Of a stretch of 64,000 nucleotides of DNA, positions 11,536 through 23,899 are shown piece after piece. The notes under the pieces were generated by a model, which saw only the letters and a list, made by a program, of their open reading frames with translations, was not told the DNA's origin and did no database searches. The stretch comes from Brachypodius melanocephalos. Taxonomy: Eukaryota; Chordata; Aves; Passeriformes; Pycnonotidae. Both the position numbers and the translations under genes were made by a program. The DNA lies in the NCBI GenBank assembly GCA_013398615.1, contig VZSR01003049.1, positions 250,848 through 314,847 of the forward strand, given 5' to 3'. The first letter of the stretch is position 1. Every line of letters begins with the position of its first letter.

Positions 11536-12118
11536 GCTGGATGCAGCCAGAGTTGTGGTCAATGGCTTCATGACCCGATGGATGCCAGTAACAATTGTTC
11601 CTCTGTACACTATTCTGGCATCAGTGCTCTTTAATGTCTTGATCAATGACATGGACAGTGATATCAAGTGCACCCTCAGCAAGTCTGCAGATGACACAAT
11701 CTGAGCAGTGCGGTAGATACAACAGAAGGAAGGCATGTCATCCAGGGCAACCTGGCCAAACTTGAGAAGTGGCTCCATTAGAATCTTGTGAAGTCCAACA
11801 AGTGCAAGTGCTGCCGCTCGGTTGGGGTAACCCCAGACGTGAGCAAAGATTGGAAGAAGAACTAAATGAGAGCAGCCCTGTGGAAAAGGACTTGGGGGTT
11901 CTTGTAAAGGAAGAGCTGGATCTCAGCCAGCAGTGTGTGCTTGCAGCCCAGATGGTCAACAGCATCCTGGGTTGCACCAAGAGAGGAGCAGCCAGCAGGT
12001 CAAGGGTGGTGATTCTGTTCCTCTGCACCTGGAATACTGAATCCAGATCTGGGGTCCTCATCGTGGCCTCTCACTACTTAAAGGGGGCTTATAAAAAGAG
12101 AGACAATAACTTACTTTT
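11536..12118 (+). mobile_element. CR1 LINE fragment including reverse transcriptase motif region
   Basis: This plus-strand CR1 piece spans the catalytic part of the reverse transcriptase. The reading near 11630-11700 gives SVLFNVLINDMDSD..., the CR1 segment just before the catalytic FADD box; here the box reads SADD (11684-11695), with Phe changed to Ser, and an in-frame stop follows at 11702-11704. Downstream text near 11850-12060 covers the thumb region (SSPVEKDLGVLVKEELDLSQ in frame). At about 12075 the element jumps to a later CR1 block (TACTTAAAGGGGGCTTATAA), so an internal deletion is present. It lacks the 3' tail. The copy is dead. Confidence 0.9.
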
Positions 12119-13315
12119 CTGATGACTTAGGGAACTTCTGACTTTGAAAATAAGCAATACTAAAGAAACATAAGAGCTGGATTAATTGGAAAATGTACAA
12201 AATAAGAAAAATATTGTGTGTCAAAGGAGTCTATTGTGACAGGGAGTAAAATTCAGTATTAGTTTTACTTTCTTCATCTAAAATCTGTAGCAAGACATGA
12301 TGTTTTGATGTATTGTGGCTGATAACACCCCTTTCCTCTATTCTGTCAGTCTCCTACTCTCCAATGCAACACAACATAAACATGATGGCATGAAGAAGAA
12401 ATATATATATATATATACACACACATTCAAAAGACAACATTTTTATGTCTTCCTCCTATTAAAATAATTTCACCTTCAAGTTCATACATTCTGCTTGTTT
12501 ATTTGTCTCTTCCCACGTGTGTCTCTTCCTGATTTTTATGAAACCTTGTTGTGGGATGAAGGAAGGAAGCTCTGTCATGGCTGAATTTTCTTTTGAAATG
12601 TAGAGCTAGTAACATTGTCAGTAGAATTTCTAATGTTTAGCTATCCTGTATATAATACTGCAGCAGTTCTGTTCTCACGGAAGTGTGGCAAATGGGATAT
12701 TCTATTTCTACTGAAGTAGCTTGGTTTAGCAGAGTAGAAATCTGCCACTACCTCCAGATGCCAAGTGAGACTTGGCTGTTCTTTGTTAACTCAGTGCTTT
12801 TCCCAGAATAAGAAGCACAAACAATCCAGCCATCTTATGCAGGTCTTTTGTGGCAAAAGTTTTGTACTTAAAGACCGGCCAGATTTCAAAGACTACTCTC
12901 TAAGTCTGCAAAACTCTAGCCATCCACATGCTTTTACAGTCAGTAAATATAGATAGGACACCAGCTCTGCATTTCCTTTCATCCCTCTCTCTAAGAAAAG
13001 GGAGAACAAAGAGCATAACAACATCTTTCAGCCCTAGAGCGATTTGCAACATAAATCAACAGTAAGAACTTTGTGATTATTCACTTCATCATGGTGTCTA
13101 TCCATGCTGTCTATATGAATACACATTAAATTTAATTGAGAGAACTCCCTTGCTGTTTTGATTTCAATTCAATTGTAGATATAGTGAACAACATAACATA
13201 TTCAAGTTTGCAGCAGTGACTTGACCTTGATTATTTTCTCAAGGGGATTTATTTTGGTGTTTTTTGGGGGGTGGGGTTGTGGCCTTTTTTTGTAGGTTGT
13301 TTGGTTGGGTGTTTT
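12119..13315. other. AT-rich non-coding sequence with an AT/AC dinucleotide run
   Basis: No gene is recognised. A short (AT)n then (AC)n run lies at about 12400-12425. A G/T-rich lead-in to the next array begins near 13255. Confidence 0.65.
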
Positions 13316-13340
13316 GTGGTGCTTTTTTCTTTCTTTTCCC

Positions 13341-13371
<31 letters not shown>

Positions 13372-13653
13372 CTTTTCTTTTCTTTTCTTTTCTTTTCTTT
13401 TCTTTTCTTTTCTTTTCTTTTCTTTTCTTTTCTTTTCTTTTCTTTTCTTTTCTTTTCTTTTTTTCTTTTCTTTTCTTTTCTTTTCTTTTCTTTTCTTTTC
13501 TTTTCTTTTCTTTTCTTTTCTTTTCTTCCCTTGCCTTTTGCCTTTTGCCTTTTGCCTTTTGCCTTTTGCCTTTTTCTTTTATTTTCTTTTTTTCTTTTTT
13601 TCCTCTTTTTTTCCTTTTTTTTTCTTTTTTCTTTTTTTTTTTCTTTTTTTTCC
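13316..13653 (+). repeat. (TTTTC)n array joined to (CCTTTTG)n and T-rich tail
   Basis: A pyrimidine-only pentamer array of TTTTC units, with a few slips (for example near 13460), covers about 13345-13527. It is followed by about six copies of the heptamer CCTTTTG (13530-13573), then a T-rich, C-poor tail to 13653. All frames are open because the repeat lacks stop codons, giving spurious 130-154 codon Phe/Leu/Ser- or Lys/Glu-rich products. A polypurine-polypyrimidine tract this long can adopt triplex (H-DNA) structure and is usually length-polymorphic; copy number in this assembly may be wrong. Confidence 0.95.
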
Positions 13654-15163
13654 TACTAGGCTCCACACAGAATTTTTATTGGGGATACTCTGTAATGAGC
13701 ATCTCTTTTGAATAATTTATTCTGTTTCTACTGTTTTATTATATTTCAGTATCCCAATATAAACTTTTGTTTTTCTTATTAAAATAAACAAAGAAATCAA
13801 ACCAAAGTAAACAAACAAACAAAACCACAGATTTACTCCTTTTACCCTTATTTTTTTAAACAGAAGTCCACCCCTAAGAACTGGTATGATTTATAAATCA
13901 GAGTTCTAAAAATTCTGTCATAATTTTGATGTCTAGTAAGACTGTTTTCTTAATATACTCTCTATAGTGCAGAAAATAAACAGGAGATCATGATGATAAT
14001 GGGAAAGTACTTAAAATATGAAAATAAAAACTCCGAACAGCAGCAAAACAATAAGAAACTATTATACATAATTTTCCCATTTTATTAACTTACTGAAATT
14101 TATCAGAATCACCCAATACATTCTTGTTTTCTTATGTAAAAGTACTTATGAAATCTATAATGTTCATTCCTTCCTTGAATTATGTATGTCAGAAAGAATA
14201 TTTTCCTGGTGCAAACAGACTACAAGCCTGTATAAGTCTGCTAAAATATTGATCTTATTAGGAATCTGCTTCCTGTTGAATTTTAATTCCATACATATAA
14301 AAAAATTAATAATAAATTGTTGTTATGTTTAAAAAGGATAGAGCTGAGTGAAATAAAGATGTATTCTTAAAAAAAATAAGTGTAGGAAACACTTTTCTTA
14401 AAACTTTTTAATTAGAGGAGTTTTTTCATTTTTAATGTGATCTCTAATTCTTTCATATCTAAATCTGGTTTTATTTTTCCTACCAAAAAAAGGCAATCAT
14501 CCTAATCATGAACACTAATGGCAAGATTCAATACACTCAAAACATGCCTGTCCAGTGGTTTAAGTATTTTTGCGTGTCCGTATTTCTGACTAATGCAAAG
14601 AAATCCCACTTATGGCTTTACTAAAAGTAAGCCAGTAACCCTCCCTGAAAATACACTTCTGTACTTCCATCTCTGAATCTTGAAAGAATAAAAAATGCCC
14701 CCAAAGCCCCACAGATCCAAATTATGCATAGATCCACCTGATAATATATAAATACTGAACCAAATCTGCTATTGTGGAAAATGATAACATGTCAAAAAGA
14801 ATCATGTTCACTTATTATAAGACACAGCTGAGATCCTCTGGGGTAAAAATGATCAAAGAAATAATACTGCCTAATAGTGTTGCAGTAACATCAAATACTG
14901 AAGACACTAAAATCCTTGCAAAAATATGCACTTGCAAAAAACTTTTAGAAAAGTACATAGGTTCTGTCCTTTTTAAAAATCTTTTTTTAAAAAATAAAGG
15001 ATTCAAACACGTTGTAAATGGCAGAATATTAATGCAATATTGCATGGTGCTTTTCAATACTGTTTTATTTTACAATACTGTATTATAAAGGTAGGAGTTA
15101 GATTAGTAATTTTTGAATACTCTTTTCTTTCTGGATTGCCTAATGGATGCTATCATTTTCCTA
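13654..15163. other. AT-rich non-coding sequence
   Basis: No gene is recognised. An open frame at 14774-15088 (104 codons) has no family resemblance; it has no gene context and I treat it as chance. Confidence 0.6.
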
Positions 15164-15291
15164 GAGGTTTTTGAGACCTATCTAGATCAAACTCTGGATA
15201 GCATCGTCTGTCCTCAAACCTGACCCTTCTTAGAGCAGGTGGTTGGACTAGAGACCTGCTGAGATCCCCTGCAACCTAAATTATCCCACGA
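15164..15291 (+). mobile_element. CR1 LINE 3' end fragment
   Basis: A short plus-strand CR1 end includes TTTGAGACCTATCTAGATC and GGTGGTTGGACTAGAGACCT, then CCTGCAACCTAAATTATCCC, the block just before the CR1 3' tail. About 130 bases remain and the terminal octamer repeat is eroded. Confidence 0.8.
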
Positions 15292-18200
15292 CCATTTTGG
15301 TACTAGCAGGTTAAACTTTTTAGCTCTTTTATCTCCTCGAAGGTTCCGAGACTCATTTCATCTTTTCTATCATCACCATAACCCGTAAAAGCAATTAGTT
15401 GGAACCCTAGGAACGGCAGACTTAATGTCTTTCCCTGTGCCCCACACTTCTCTTGCCCTCTGTTTTTCTCCTCCTAGAGTGAGTGATTCAATGCTCAAGA
15501 AAGACAGACTGAAGAATTTTTTTACAAATAACACAGCGAAACCCAGCAAGAGACAATAAAACAAACAAAATCCCTACACATGACACTAATGTAAAGGAAA
15601 CTCCTTGCTATACAGACCAACACCTCAGTTTTGTGAAGATGTACTGGTGGTGTCCTTACCCTCTTGGGCAAACTGCCAAATTCTGCTGTGGTGATAGACA
15701 ATAAAAGTGACAAAAAACCTGAAGCTGTTCAATGTAATTCTTCTTGCAGCATTCTGTCACGTTGGATGTAAGCACAAGTCTCTAGAAATGCAGAGTAGAG
15801 GGCAGGTGGGTTTGTTCTTTTTTTCTTTAATCTTACACAAAGTGGTGGGAAAAATGAACAGAGGTATTAACACATTCTTCTTAAAAAGGATTTTGATCCT
15901 CAGGCTTTTGATCTTCAACATGTGGACAGTTTGTACTCCTATAGATTAAATAAATAATAATCTAATTCCAAATGCTGTATAAAGGAAAAGTCTTCTTACC
16001 TCTTGAAAACATATTTTTATCTCTCTCTGGATACTACATTTAAAGATATTAACCACAAACAAGTTAATATAATTAATTGAGGGGTTTTGCATTCAGAGTA
16101 TGAAAAATAAATTACCTGGTATTTCTGTGTTTAAGAGGTTTTTTTTCACTAGACTTCATAATATGTTCAGACCTAAATGTATTATATATCAAAATATAAT
16201 TGCATTTTAAATATATTTTTAACTCAGATTTTCTTCAACAATATCTAGTTGCCTACACTTCTAATTAGATGTAAATGTGCTTTTAGGGAATTTTTCTACT
16301 ACCAAGATGGAGCCTAATAACATCTATCAAGAGCATAGCATTCCATTAAAAAATTTACTTCATGTCCTAATAATATTATGATAAAAATATACCCATTTTC
16401 AAGATATACTCCTTTCCATGTTATTCTTATCATTAAAATGAACTCAAAAAGATGATCACTCTCCAATAAATATGTTTATACTAATGTTAACAATATATAC
16501 TTTAAACATCTAATATATTTATTAAAATTGGATTAATCTAGATAAGAAAAAGCATATAAAAATACTGAACAGTATCATAAGTCCAACAAAAATTCCTGAA
16601 GATTAATATTTTTTCTGCTTAAATATTTGAAATTTAAATAATCTCAATTGAAGCACGTAACTCTGAGCAGAAGGGTCTGTAAATGATGCAGTAAGTGAAC
16701 CTACAATTTTAGGCAGTGATTCATACAATCTACTTCAAATATCTACTCTGTGATAAGTGGATTCATGCCTAGTGATATTTTTTGTTTCCCCTACGGTAGC
16801 ACTAGCTTACCTGATTAGATGAAATAAAACAATACAAGAGATATATAGTTATTAAAATCAGTAATTTGATTTATGCACAGTAAATTTCAAAGAATGAACG
16901 CAGGATTAGGAAATTAGGAACATGACCATACAAGTTTATTCTTTTGAGGCTCCAGAATGGTTCTGACAAAATGTTGAAAAATGCTGAGTACCATATTGAT
17001 GTAAGAGCTTTCATATCTTTCTGCTTTCCAACATAATGGAAGGAAAAAAAAAAAAAAAAAAAGAAAAAAACAGACAAATTTCTTCCCTTTTCCCCAGATT
17101 ATTAGTTTTCTTTAGAATCAAAACCCAATTTTTTAACTAGCTGTTCAGAGCATATAGTTTTCCAGACTACTTTACTACCATAGTCAACTCAAAGGATCTT
17201 TTGTAACTGCATTGCACAAATGTGTCATGCATTTAAAGTTCTTGAAAAACAGATGCCAAAAATGCTTCCAAGACAAATTTGACCTCAACTCATGGAGTTA
17301 AACCTGCATGATATCTGCTGCTTATTTGCTCCCCCTGGTTGTTAGTTTCATGAGAATACCAGTACTAGAGAGTCCATTTACATCTTTCTTGTTTTGATTA
17401 CAATGAGACTTCCTGGCTTTGAAACCTGCTTGATTTTCTCTTGAGCAGAAGCTATTGGGCTTTGATAATACATTCTACTCCTAGGAAAGGAAATAAGGGG
17501 TAGTATCTCTAAAGGAAATTAGTTCTGCTGCTTAATTGATAGTTATTACAATTACATAACTTAATGGGAAAAATGTACTGTACCAAGCTTTATATGTTCC
17601 AGCTTGGCAGCTTCCTGTGAATGCCACCTGCATATTAATTATGGCACAGTGCTCACCTTGGTTTAATATTCTGCTTCTTTTGCAGAAAATGAAAGAGAGG
17701 AACTGAATTTGAGAACAGTTGTAAGTTATTCAGAACAAAAGTACAGAAACTTGCTCTAGACCTGGCAGGGCTATATTAACTAATGACAAGAATGAGAAAA
17801 CTGTAAAAGAACAGATTAGCAAATCCCTTGTTGCAGACTACTTCATCAAAATCAAGGTAAGTTCTCAGGCAATTTTTTTCAAGGAGAATTCAAGGAGGGA
17901 GAGAAAGAAAAAGAATCAAGATATAGGTAGTAGGTGCATTCAAGCAAAACAGTTTCTGGGGTTTAGGGGATTTTTAGCTTTCTCCTTGTGGAAGCATTGT
18001 GGCAGCTGATTTGCCTCTGCAGATGTTTAGCAGTCACAAGAAATCACATTATTTTCAGGAAGAGAGAAGAGAGCTTTCACAGAAGAAGGGATTGAGAGGT
18101 GGAAGAAATATGTTTGTGAACAAAAAGAGTTCAGGAGTCCAAAGGGAAATGAGTTGGAAATCACAAATAACATTGATGAGATTTCAGACCTTGAAGAAAG

Positions 18201-18834
18201 TATTCTGACAGTTGCCAAATGCATTAGAAAAAGGTACAGCACCTACACTGAGATTTTTTAGCTTCCCTGGTAATTAGAAGCTACTGAATAAAAGAGGGAT
18301 ACTGTGGTGGAGACATTAGAAGTTAAGGTGACATACTGACAGCCTGATATCCTGTTAAGGAAGGAGATGTAGCTTTCTAGAAAAGTGTTTCACTGTGACC
18401 TTTCCAACTTTCAACTCTGCAGACACCAGCCTGTGAAAAAATGCAGTGCTATTTTTGCATGTATAAGAACTGGGACTATAACACTTCTGCTCTCTGACAA
18501 CCTCATTGCTTCTTTCTTTAACTGAAAATTATCAGTCTTTCTCGCAGTACTTTTTCAATTCAAAATATATTTATTTTGGACAAGTAGCCTTTGGATGCTG
18601 ATCTTGAAAATATTTCTGCATATTTTGTTACTTAGGATCTGTGAAAGGCTCTCAGGTACTCTCAGGTATGTAAAATATATATATATTTCTAGATATGCAA
18701 GAAGTGGATGTGAATTCCCTTTCTGATAGCTGTTTATTTACTAGTGTGTCATCTTTGTTTCTGCAGGAAATGTACTTCCTACAATAATCAGGTAGAAAAA
18801 AAATGGCACTGCAAATACCACTCTTCCAAATGGA
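15292..18834. other. AT-rich non-coding sequence
   Basis: About 3.5 kb without a recognisable gene or transposon. An A-run lies at about 17044-17061. Splice-site-like pairs at 17686-17720 are described separately as a speculative point. Open frames here are short and unfamiliar. Confidence 0.6.
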
Positions 18835-18882
18835 GGGAAGGGGAAGGGGAAGGGGAAGGGGAAGGGGAAGGGGAAGGGGAAG
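18835..18882 (+). repeat. (GGGGAA)8 hexamer array
   Basis: About eight uninterrupted GGGGAA units (48 bases). G4 runs every six bases make G-quadruplex formation likely. Because the unit is six bases, it reads as a Gly-Glu repeat on one strand and Pro-Phe on the other inside small chance open frames. Confidence 0.95.
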
Positions 18883-21800
18883 ACTTCTATTTTCCCACTA
18901 AATGTAATGATATTTGTATAACAATGATAATCACTAAACATGTGATTCTTAAATGCCCTCATCTTAATTTTATCGGTACTTTTTACATCAGTTTTCATTT
19001 CAGCTAGATCCTTTATTTGGCTTCATAAGTCTTGCTGGATGGCATATGGAAAGCTACATAATTTGAAGTTGAACCTTTTCCTTTTTTCCCTTTCTATTAT
19101 TTCTTTAGAAAAACAGAAACCTCTTATATAGTCATGTTGTCAAAAAACTTTGATACATGCTTCTACAGCAGTCATGTAGAAAAAATGATCCACTTCATAT
19201 ACCAGTCTTCCAAATTCTGTAATGGAGCAGATATGTCCAAGAAAAGTTTCAAAGTTTCTTTGAGAAAGAGAAGAATGTTATAATTATTATGGATTGAACA
19301 TATGAAACAAACCACAAGGAAAGAGAAAATAGTATGAGGGAAGAGTTTTACACTGTAATTTGTAGGTATAAAGGAAACTGATTAAGAATAGTATTTTACA
19401 ATTCCATTGTTTTGCCGTTCTTATTCATTACTCTGTGTAACTTCTAAAAGACAGACTGCACCTGGACTAAATTATGTTTCTCGTGTTTAAAACTATATTT
19501 TCATTTTTTCTCTTTTTCTACAAAGTATTATTAATGCCATAGTATTTTTGTTTCATAAAATAAATAATATTTTGTGTAAGATTTAGGAATGTCTGGGGTC
19601 TAAACAAAGTTTCAAATGCTGTAATTTTCAAATAATTATCTTAAGGCGGAAATTCTTTTAAAGATGTAAATAAAATCAAATAAATCCTTGTTGCTGTCTT
19701 CTACACAGACATGTGGCAAACAAGAACTGCCTTGTTTCTTGTTATGTTTTTGTTAGCAAGGCAAACCATTACAGTTTTGAAAATTCTTAAGACATACATA
19801 GCTAATGTTACATATGGAGATGAAGGGGAAAGATCAGTGTCAAGGATGAAATGTTTGGCCTCATCTTTGGAGATTGCTATGCTAGTACATCTCAGAAAAG
19901 AAAATAACAAGTGCATTCTCTCTAGCCTTTTCAAAATTCATTGCTCCTTTCAGCTCAACAAAGAAGGCTTTTTCAGTGCTTTGTCATATATTTTGTTTTC
20001 CTTGAATCCATTAACTTAAATTTCCATGCATTAAATTTCTGAGTTCACTTTCAAAAATAATTTTTAAAGATTAATTTTTTTCTTTTTCATAAGGGATATT
20101 GGAACACAGAGCAGGTAGCCAATGTCCATGTTTAGATACCCTTTATAAACAACATTTGATTTCTTTTTCATTTCTATGTGTCTCATTCTTTAAACATACC
20201 TTTCTCAGGTTGTCATGTGAAAAGGAACACAGAAATATCTACTTCAGATATACAGGCAGAGGAGCAGGTTCAGTCACCTCTTTTCCACTCTGCTCCTGCA
20301 GTAACCTTCCAAACACATGAAAAATCTTCACATTGTCAATGCTGTGCTCCTATTTGTGTTCTTACTTTCCAGTATAGCATCTACCACACATCATATAATT
20401 GTTTTCTTACTGATAGAGGTCTGAAGGACACAGGCAGTGAAATTATTTCTGGGCATTCACAAATTGGCATATTTTTTGAGTTTATGGGATGATTAAAATA
20501 ACCATGGACTGATAGTGCACATGTTATTATTAAAAGTGACAGAGAAACCTTAAAAAATCCAGACTACTTTTATTTTTTTTTAATTAAATTCCCCTGTATT
20601 GAGAAAATCTCTATAAACACAGGGTCCAGATTTTAATCAACACTCTTCTTTTAACCAGGACACTAATAATTCAGTTTTAGTTTTCCTCGCTGACCCCAGT
20701 AATGTATGTAATGGTTGCTCTTGTACACCAGGACTGATGTTCTCTGAGGTGCCTGGTGCAACATAAGTGAATCTTAAAGAATTACCCCCGAGATTTTTTT
20801 TTTTTTTTTTCAGCAGAAGAACATTCAGTTTTGCAATCCTAAATCCCTTTTAGAATTTAGAGTGAAATAAACCCTATTCACTTGCACTTTTTCTCCTGCT
20901 GAGCATAACTGATCTGGAATAGTGCTGAGAAAAGATCAGAGGCTGTTGTTCACTTTCCTGAGTTTCATCTCCTTCTTTTAATAGTAGGAAAAAAAAAGTC
21001 CTTTTCAAAGACATAAGCAGTTACATGACTGCACATAATTTTAATTTTGAGGGATTTACAAAGAATCAGATTCACAGATTGGAAAATATATCCATCAGTT
21101 CAAAAAAGTACAGCATGTTCAGACTGCTACAAAAAGGAGAGGTTATTTCCTAAGCAAGAATACAGGAGTACCAAACTCTTAAAGTCTTTGTCTGCTGTAA
21201 AACTATGTACCTGTACTGAAATCAAGCACACTAAAAATCATCAGTTTATGTATCTACAGAATTTGGATGATGTGAACTTTCAAAAAAAAAAATCTTCAAA
21301 AGCTTGTTTTCTAAATTGTTTCCTGCCTCATAACTGAATAGACTGTGTCAGAAGTGTTCTTCAGAAAAAAACCCCAAGCCACTGGCAGTTTTAGGTATGC
21401 AGACAGCCCAAGTTTGTATAGAAAACTTCCGGAAAATTGTTTCTCTGTTACTAAGATAAATTAACTTCATATGTACGAGGACAGAATACAGTAAGAGTTG
21501 TTCACTTCCTAAATATTTGACACTCAAGACTTCCCTTACCTACTTAGCAATTTGGTAACATTGCTGCAGAATATTTTTCAGCTGTTAGTCTTTTTTTCCT
21601 TACCATTTAATGCAATTTATCTCTTCTTTTGGGAATGAAATCTGAGATATCACAGATGTAAAATTCATTTAGGACTAAGAAGGAACAGAAACAAACAAGA
21701 ACATAATTATAATATTTAAGAAGTTCAAAATAAACACAAAAATACTCTGCTAACTTTTAGTGTCAAAAAGAGATTTAAGCTCCATTTCACATAGCCAGCT

Positions 21801-22601
21801 GGAGGTTACATTTCCTGGAAGAAATTAAACAACAGGTATAGATTCCATCCCAAACAGCCTGTCTCTTGCTGATAGTTTTATCATGACAGTAATTAATTTA
21901 AAAGCAATGAGAACTACTCATGTGTGTGAAATTTTGCAGGAGTAGATATTCATTGACATCACAGCTGGTAGAAAATGAAACAAGGAAAAATTCACTAAAG
22001 TGTTTGCAATAATGATGTTCTTTCCTTCTTCCTTCAACTGCCTCTAAAGGAAATTAGTATTTTCTTTTCTTATTTGATGAACTATCTTTAGACTTTTTGA
22101 AAAACATTCTAATGATTAGATGGCAGATGCAACACAGTCTGACAACAAAGTTGTAAAACCAGCGCTTCCTCTCAAAAATGCCTGCTTAGATATACAAAAT
22201 ATGAAGTTGAGATAAAAGACGTAACAGTTTTGAAAACCTGCCAGATCTTTTTTACTGAATAAGGTTAGAAGATATATCTTCTCACTAAAGCAACAGAAAA
22301 CAAACGAAGACCCAGTTAAAAACTTTTAATGTGCTGTGAATCTTCTGGAGAATTCACAGTATGATTCACAGCTTTGGATTATGTCTTCCACTAGCATTAT
22401 TAGAAATTACTATTTTATGTTCTCAATTCTAAGCTTACGTGGGGTTAGCTTCTGATATCCATACGCAAATCAGTCTGAATATTCTGTGATAAAGGAAATA
22501 TCTTTGGAATAAATATTACTAATAAGAATATGTTCTTATGCATAGGTTAGACATAAGATTTCTAGAGATACATTTAAAATATGTGCATAGGCAAATCAGA
22601 G
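18883..22601. other. AT-rich non-coding sequence
   Basis: About 3.7 kb without recognisable genes or transposons. A T-run at about 20793-20810 precedes CAGCAGAAG. Several 60-104 codon frames (for example 19711-20019 and 20178-20492) have no family features and overlap one another. Confidence 0.6.
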
Positions 22602-23020
22602 TATCATAGAAAGGCTTAGATTAGAAGGGACCTTAAAACTGTCAAGTTCCAACCCCGCTGCCACAGGGAAGGGTGCCACCTGTCAGATCAGGTTGTTCAT
22701 GGGCACATCCAATCTCAATCTGGTCTTGAATACGTCCAGGGATGAGGAATCCACAATCTTTCTGGACAACCTCTTCCAGTGAATTTTTACTGTGAGTAAA
22801 AATTCAGCCTCCCTCTTTTTATAAGCCCCCTTTAAGTACTGCAAGGTCACAATGAGGTCTCCTCAGAGACTTCTGTTCTCCGTGCAGAACAACCCCCAAC
22901 TCTCTCAGCTCGTTTTCTTAGGAGAGGTGCTCCAGCCCTCTCATCATCTTCATGGATGTCCTTCCTCTAGACTCACTCCAACAGGTCTGCTTCTTTCTTG
23001 CTGTCCAATTATCTCAGGTC
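22602..23020 (-). mobile_element. CR1 LINE fragment, with an LTR just beyond its truncated end
   Basis: The left end ATCATAGAAAGGCTTAGAT is the reverse CR1 tail. Body blocks follow in order: CCACAGGGAAGGGTGCCACC, GTCCAGGGATGAGGAATCC, GCCCCCTTTAAGTACTGCAA, and a degraded CAACAGGTCTGCTTCTTTCTTG near 22980. The element is diverged and non-coding. It carries an exact 12-bp hairpin at 22780-22806 that the family does not normally have. The LTR starting at 23026 lies immediately to the right. Confidence 0.9.
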
Positions 23021-23899
23021 TAAGGTAAAGTAAACAAGGCTGAGGGATAGGAATGTATCCATAAGGAAAGCCAAATCCAGCAGCTGATCTGAAAATCAGC
23101 TCTGCTTGGCGTTGGTTGGGGGAGGTCCTAGCCCACAGGCTCATTTGCCGAGGCCAGGTTTGCACACACTTCCCCACAAGTGAGGGGAATGAGGAGAGTT
23201 TTTGTGGGGTGACGGCAAAACCAGGAGGGGTGAACAACCAGCACTGGAGGCTACAAGTCAGATAAAGGACACACCCTTCAGAGAGCCCTCTCTTACACAA
23301 AGTACTCAGATATAAAACCAGGCCCCTCCCCTGAGAAGGGCATTCCCACAGGACATTCACATGACAGGCATGTGTCACATCTTAGGAGTCATAAACCATC
23401 AAAGACCCCCGAAGCACCCCCAGACTCCTTTCTGAGGCCTTCCACCTCATGTGGAACTGCATGTGATCCACAAGTGTTGCAACAGATCCAGAGCCTGCGG
23501 AACTTCCCCCACCCGCGCCAGGGAGGTGCTTGAGCGTTCCCACATGTATCTGATCACACACTAACCCAGTGAACTCTATGTTTCATGGGACCCTCACCAC
23601 CCCTCACCACTGAGACCAGAAGAAGAAGACCAACAGGATGCAGCTGGATCCACAGGAGCGATGACTGTCTTTCTACTTCGTCTGTCTATCACTCTCTTTC
23701 TCTCTGCTCCATCACTCTCTTTCTCTCTGCTCCCCTTCTCTTTTTCCTATTTTTTTTTTTTTCTCTCTCTCTCTCTTCTCTCTCTCTCTTCCCCTGACAT
23801 TTATAACTAAAATCTGCACTGGTGACTTCAGCATATGGTATCATTTGCACCTTAATTTGAGTAGAGGCGTCTCTCTAGTAATTGGATCTTAACATAAGG
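23021..23899 (+). mobile_element. Solo LTR (ERVL-like) with TAAGG target duplication
   Basis: A complete solo LTR, 23026-23894 (869 bases), is flanked by the 5-bp direct repeat TAAGG (23021-23025 and 23895-23899). It ends in CA; the start reads TA where TG is expected, a one-base change. A TATAAAA box lies at 23311-23317 in a CAGATATAAAACCAGGCCCC context. A long CT-rich tract covers about 23685-23800, followed by a degenerate poly(A)-signal region near ACTAAAATCTGC (23815). Five-bp duplications fit ERV class III (ERVL). No internal viral genes remain, so it arose by recombination between the two LTRs of a provirus. Open frames inside are chance. Confidence 0.87.

Noticed and set aside
13202..13715. 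Four long open frames (131-154 codons) on both strands
   Set aside because: They are translations of the TTTTC/CCTTTTG array, which lacks stop codons; Phe/Leu/Ser or Lys/Glu only.
18741..19007. Gly-Glu and Pro-Phe repeat proteins
   Set aside because: Products of the GGGGAA hexamer array in small chance frames on opposite strands.
22950..23378. 142-codon minus-strand frame
   Set aside because: It crosses the end of a CR1 and the start of a solo LTR in antisense, so it cannot be a conserved gene.
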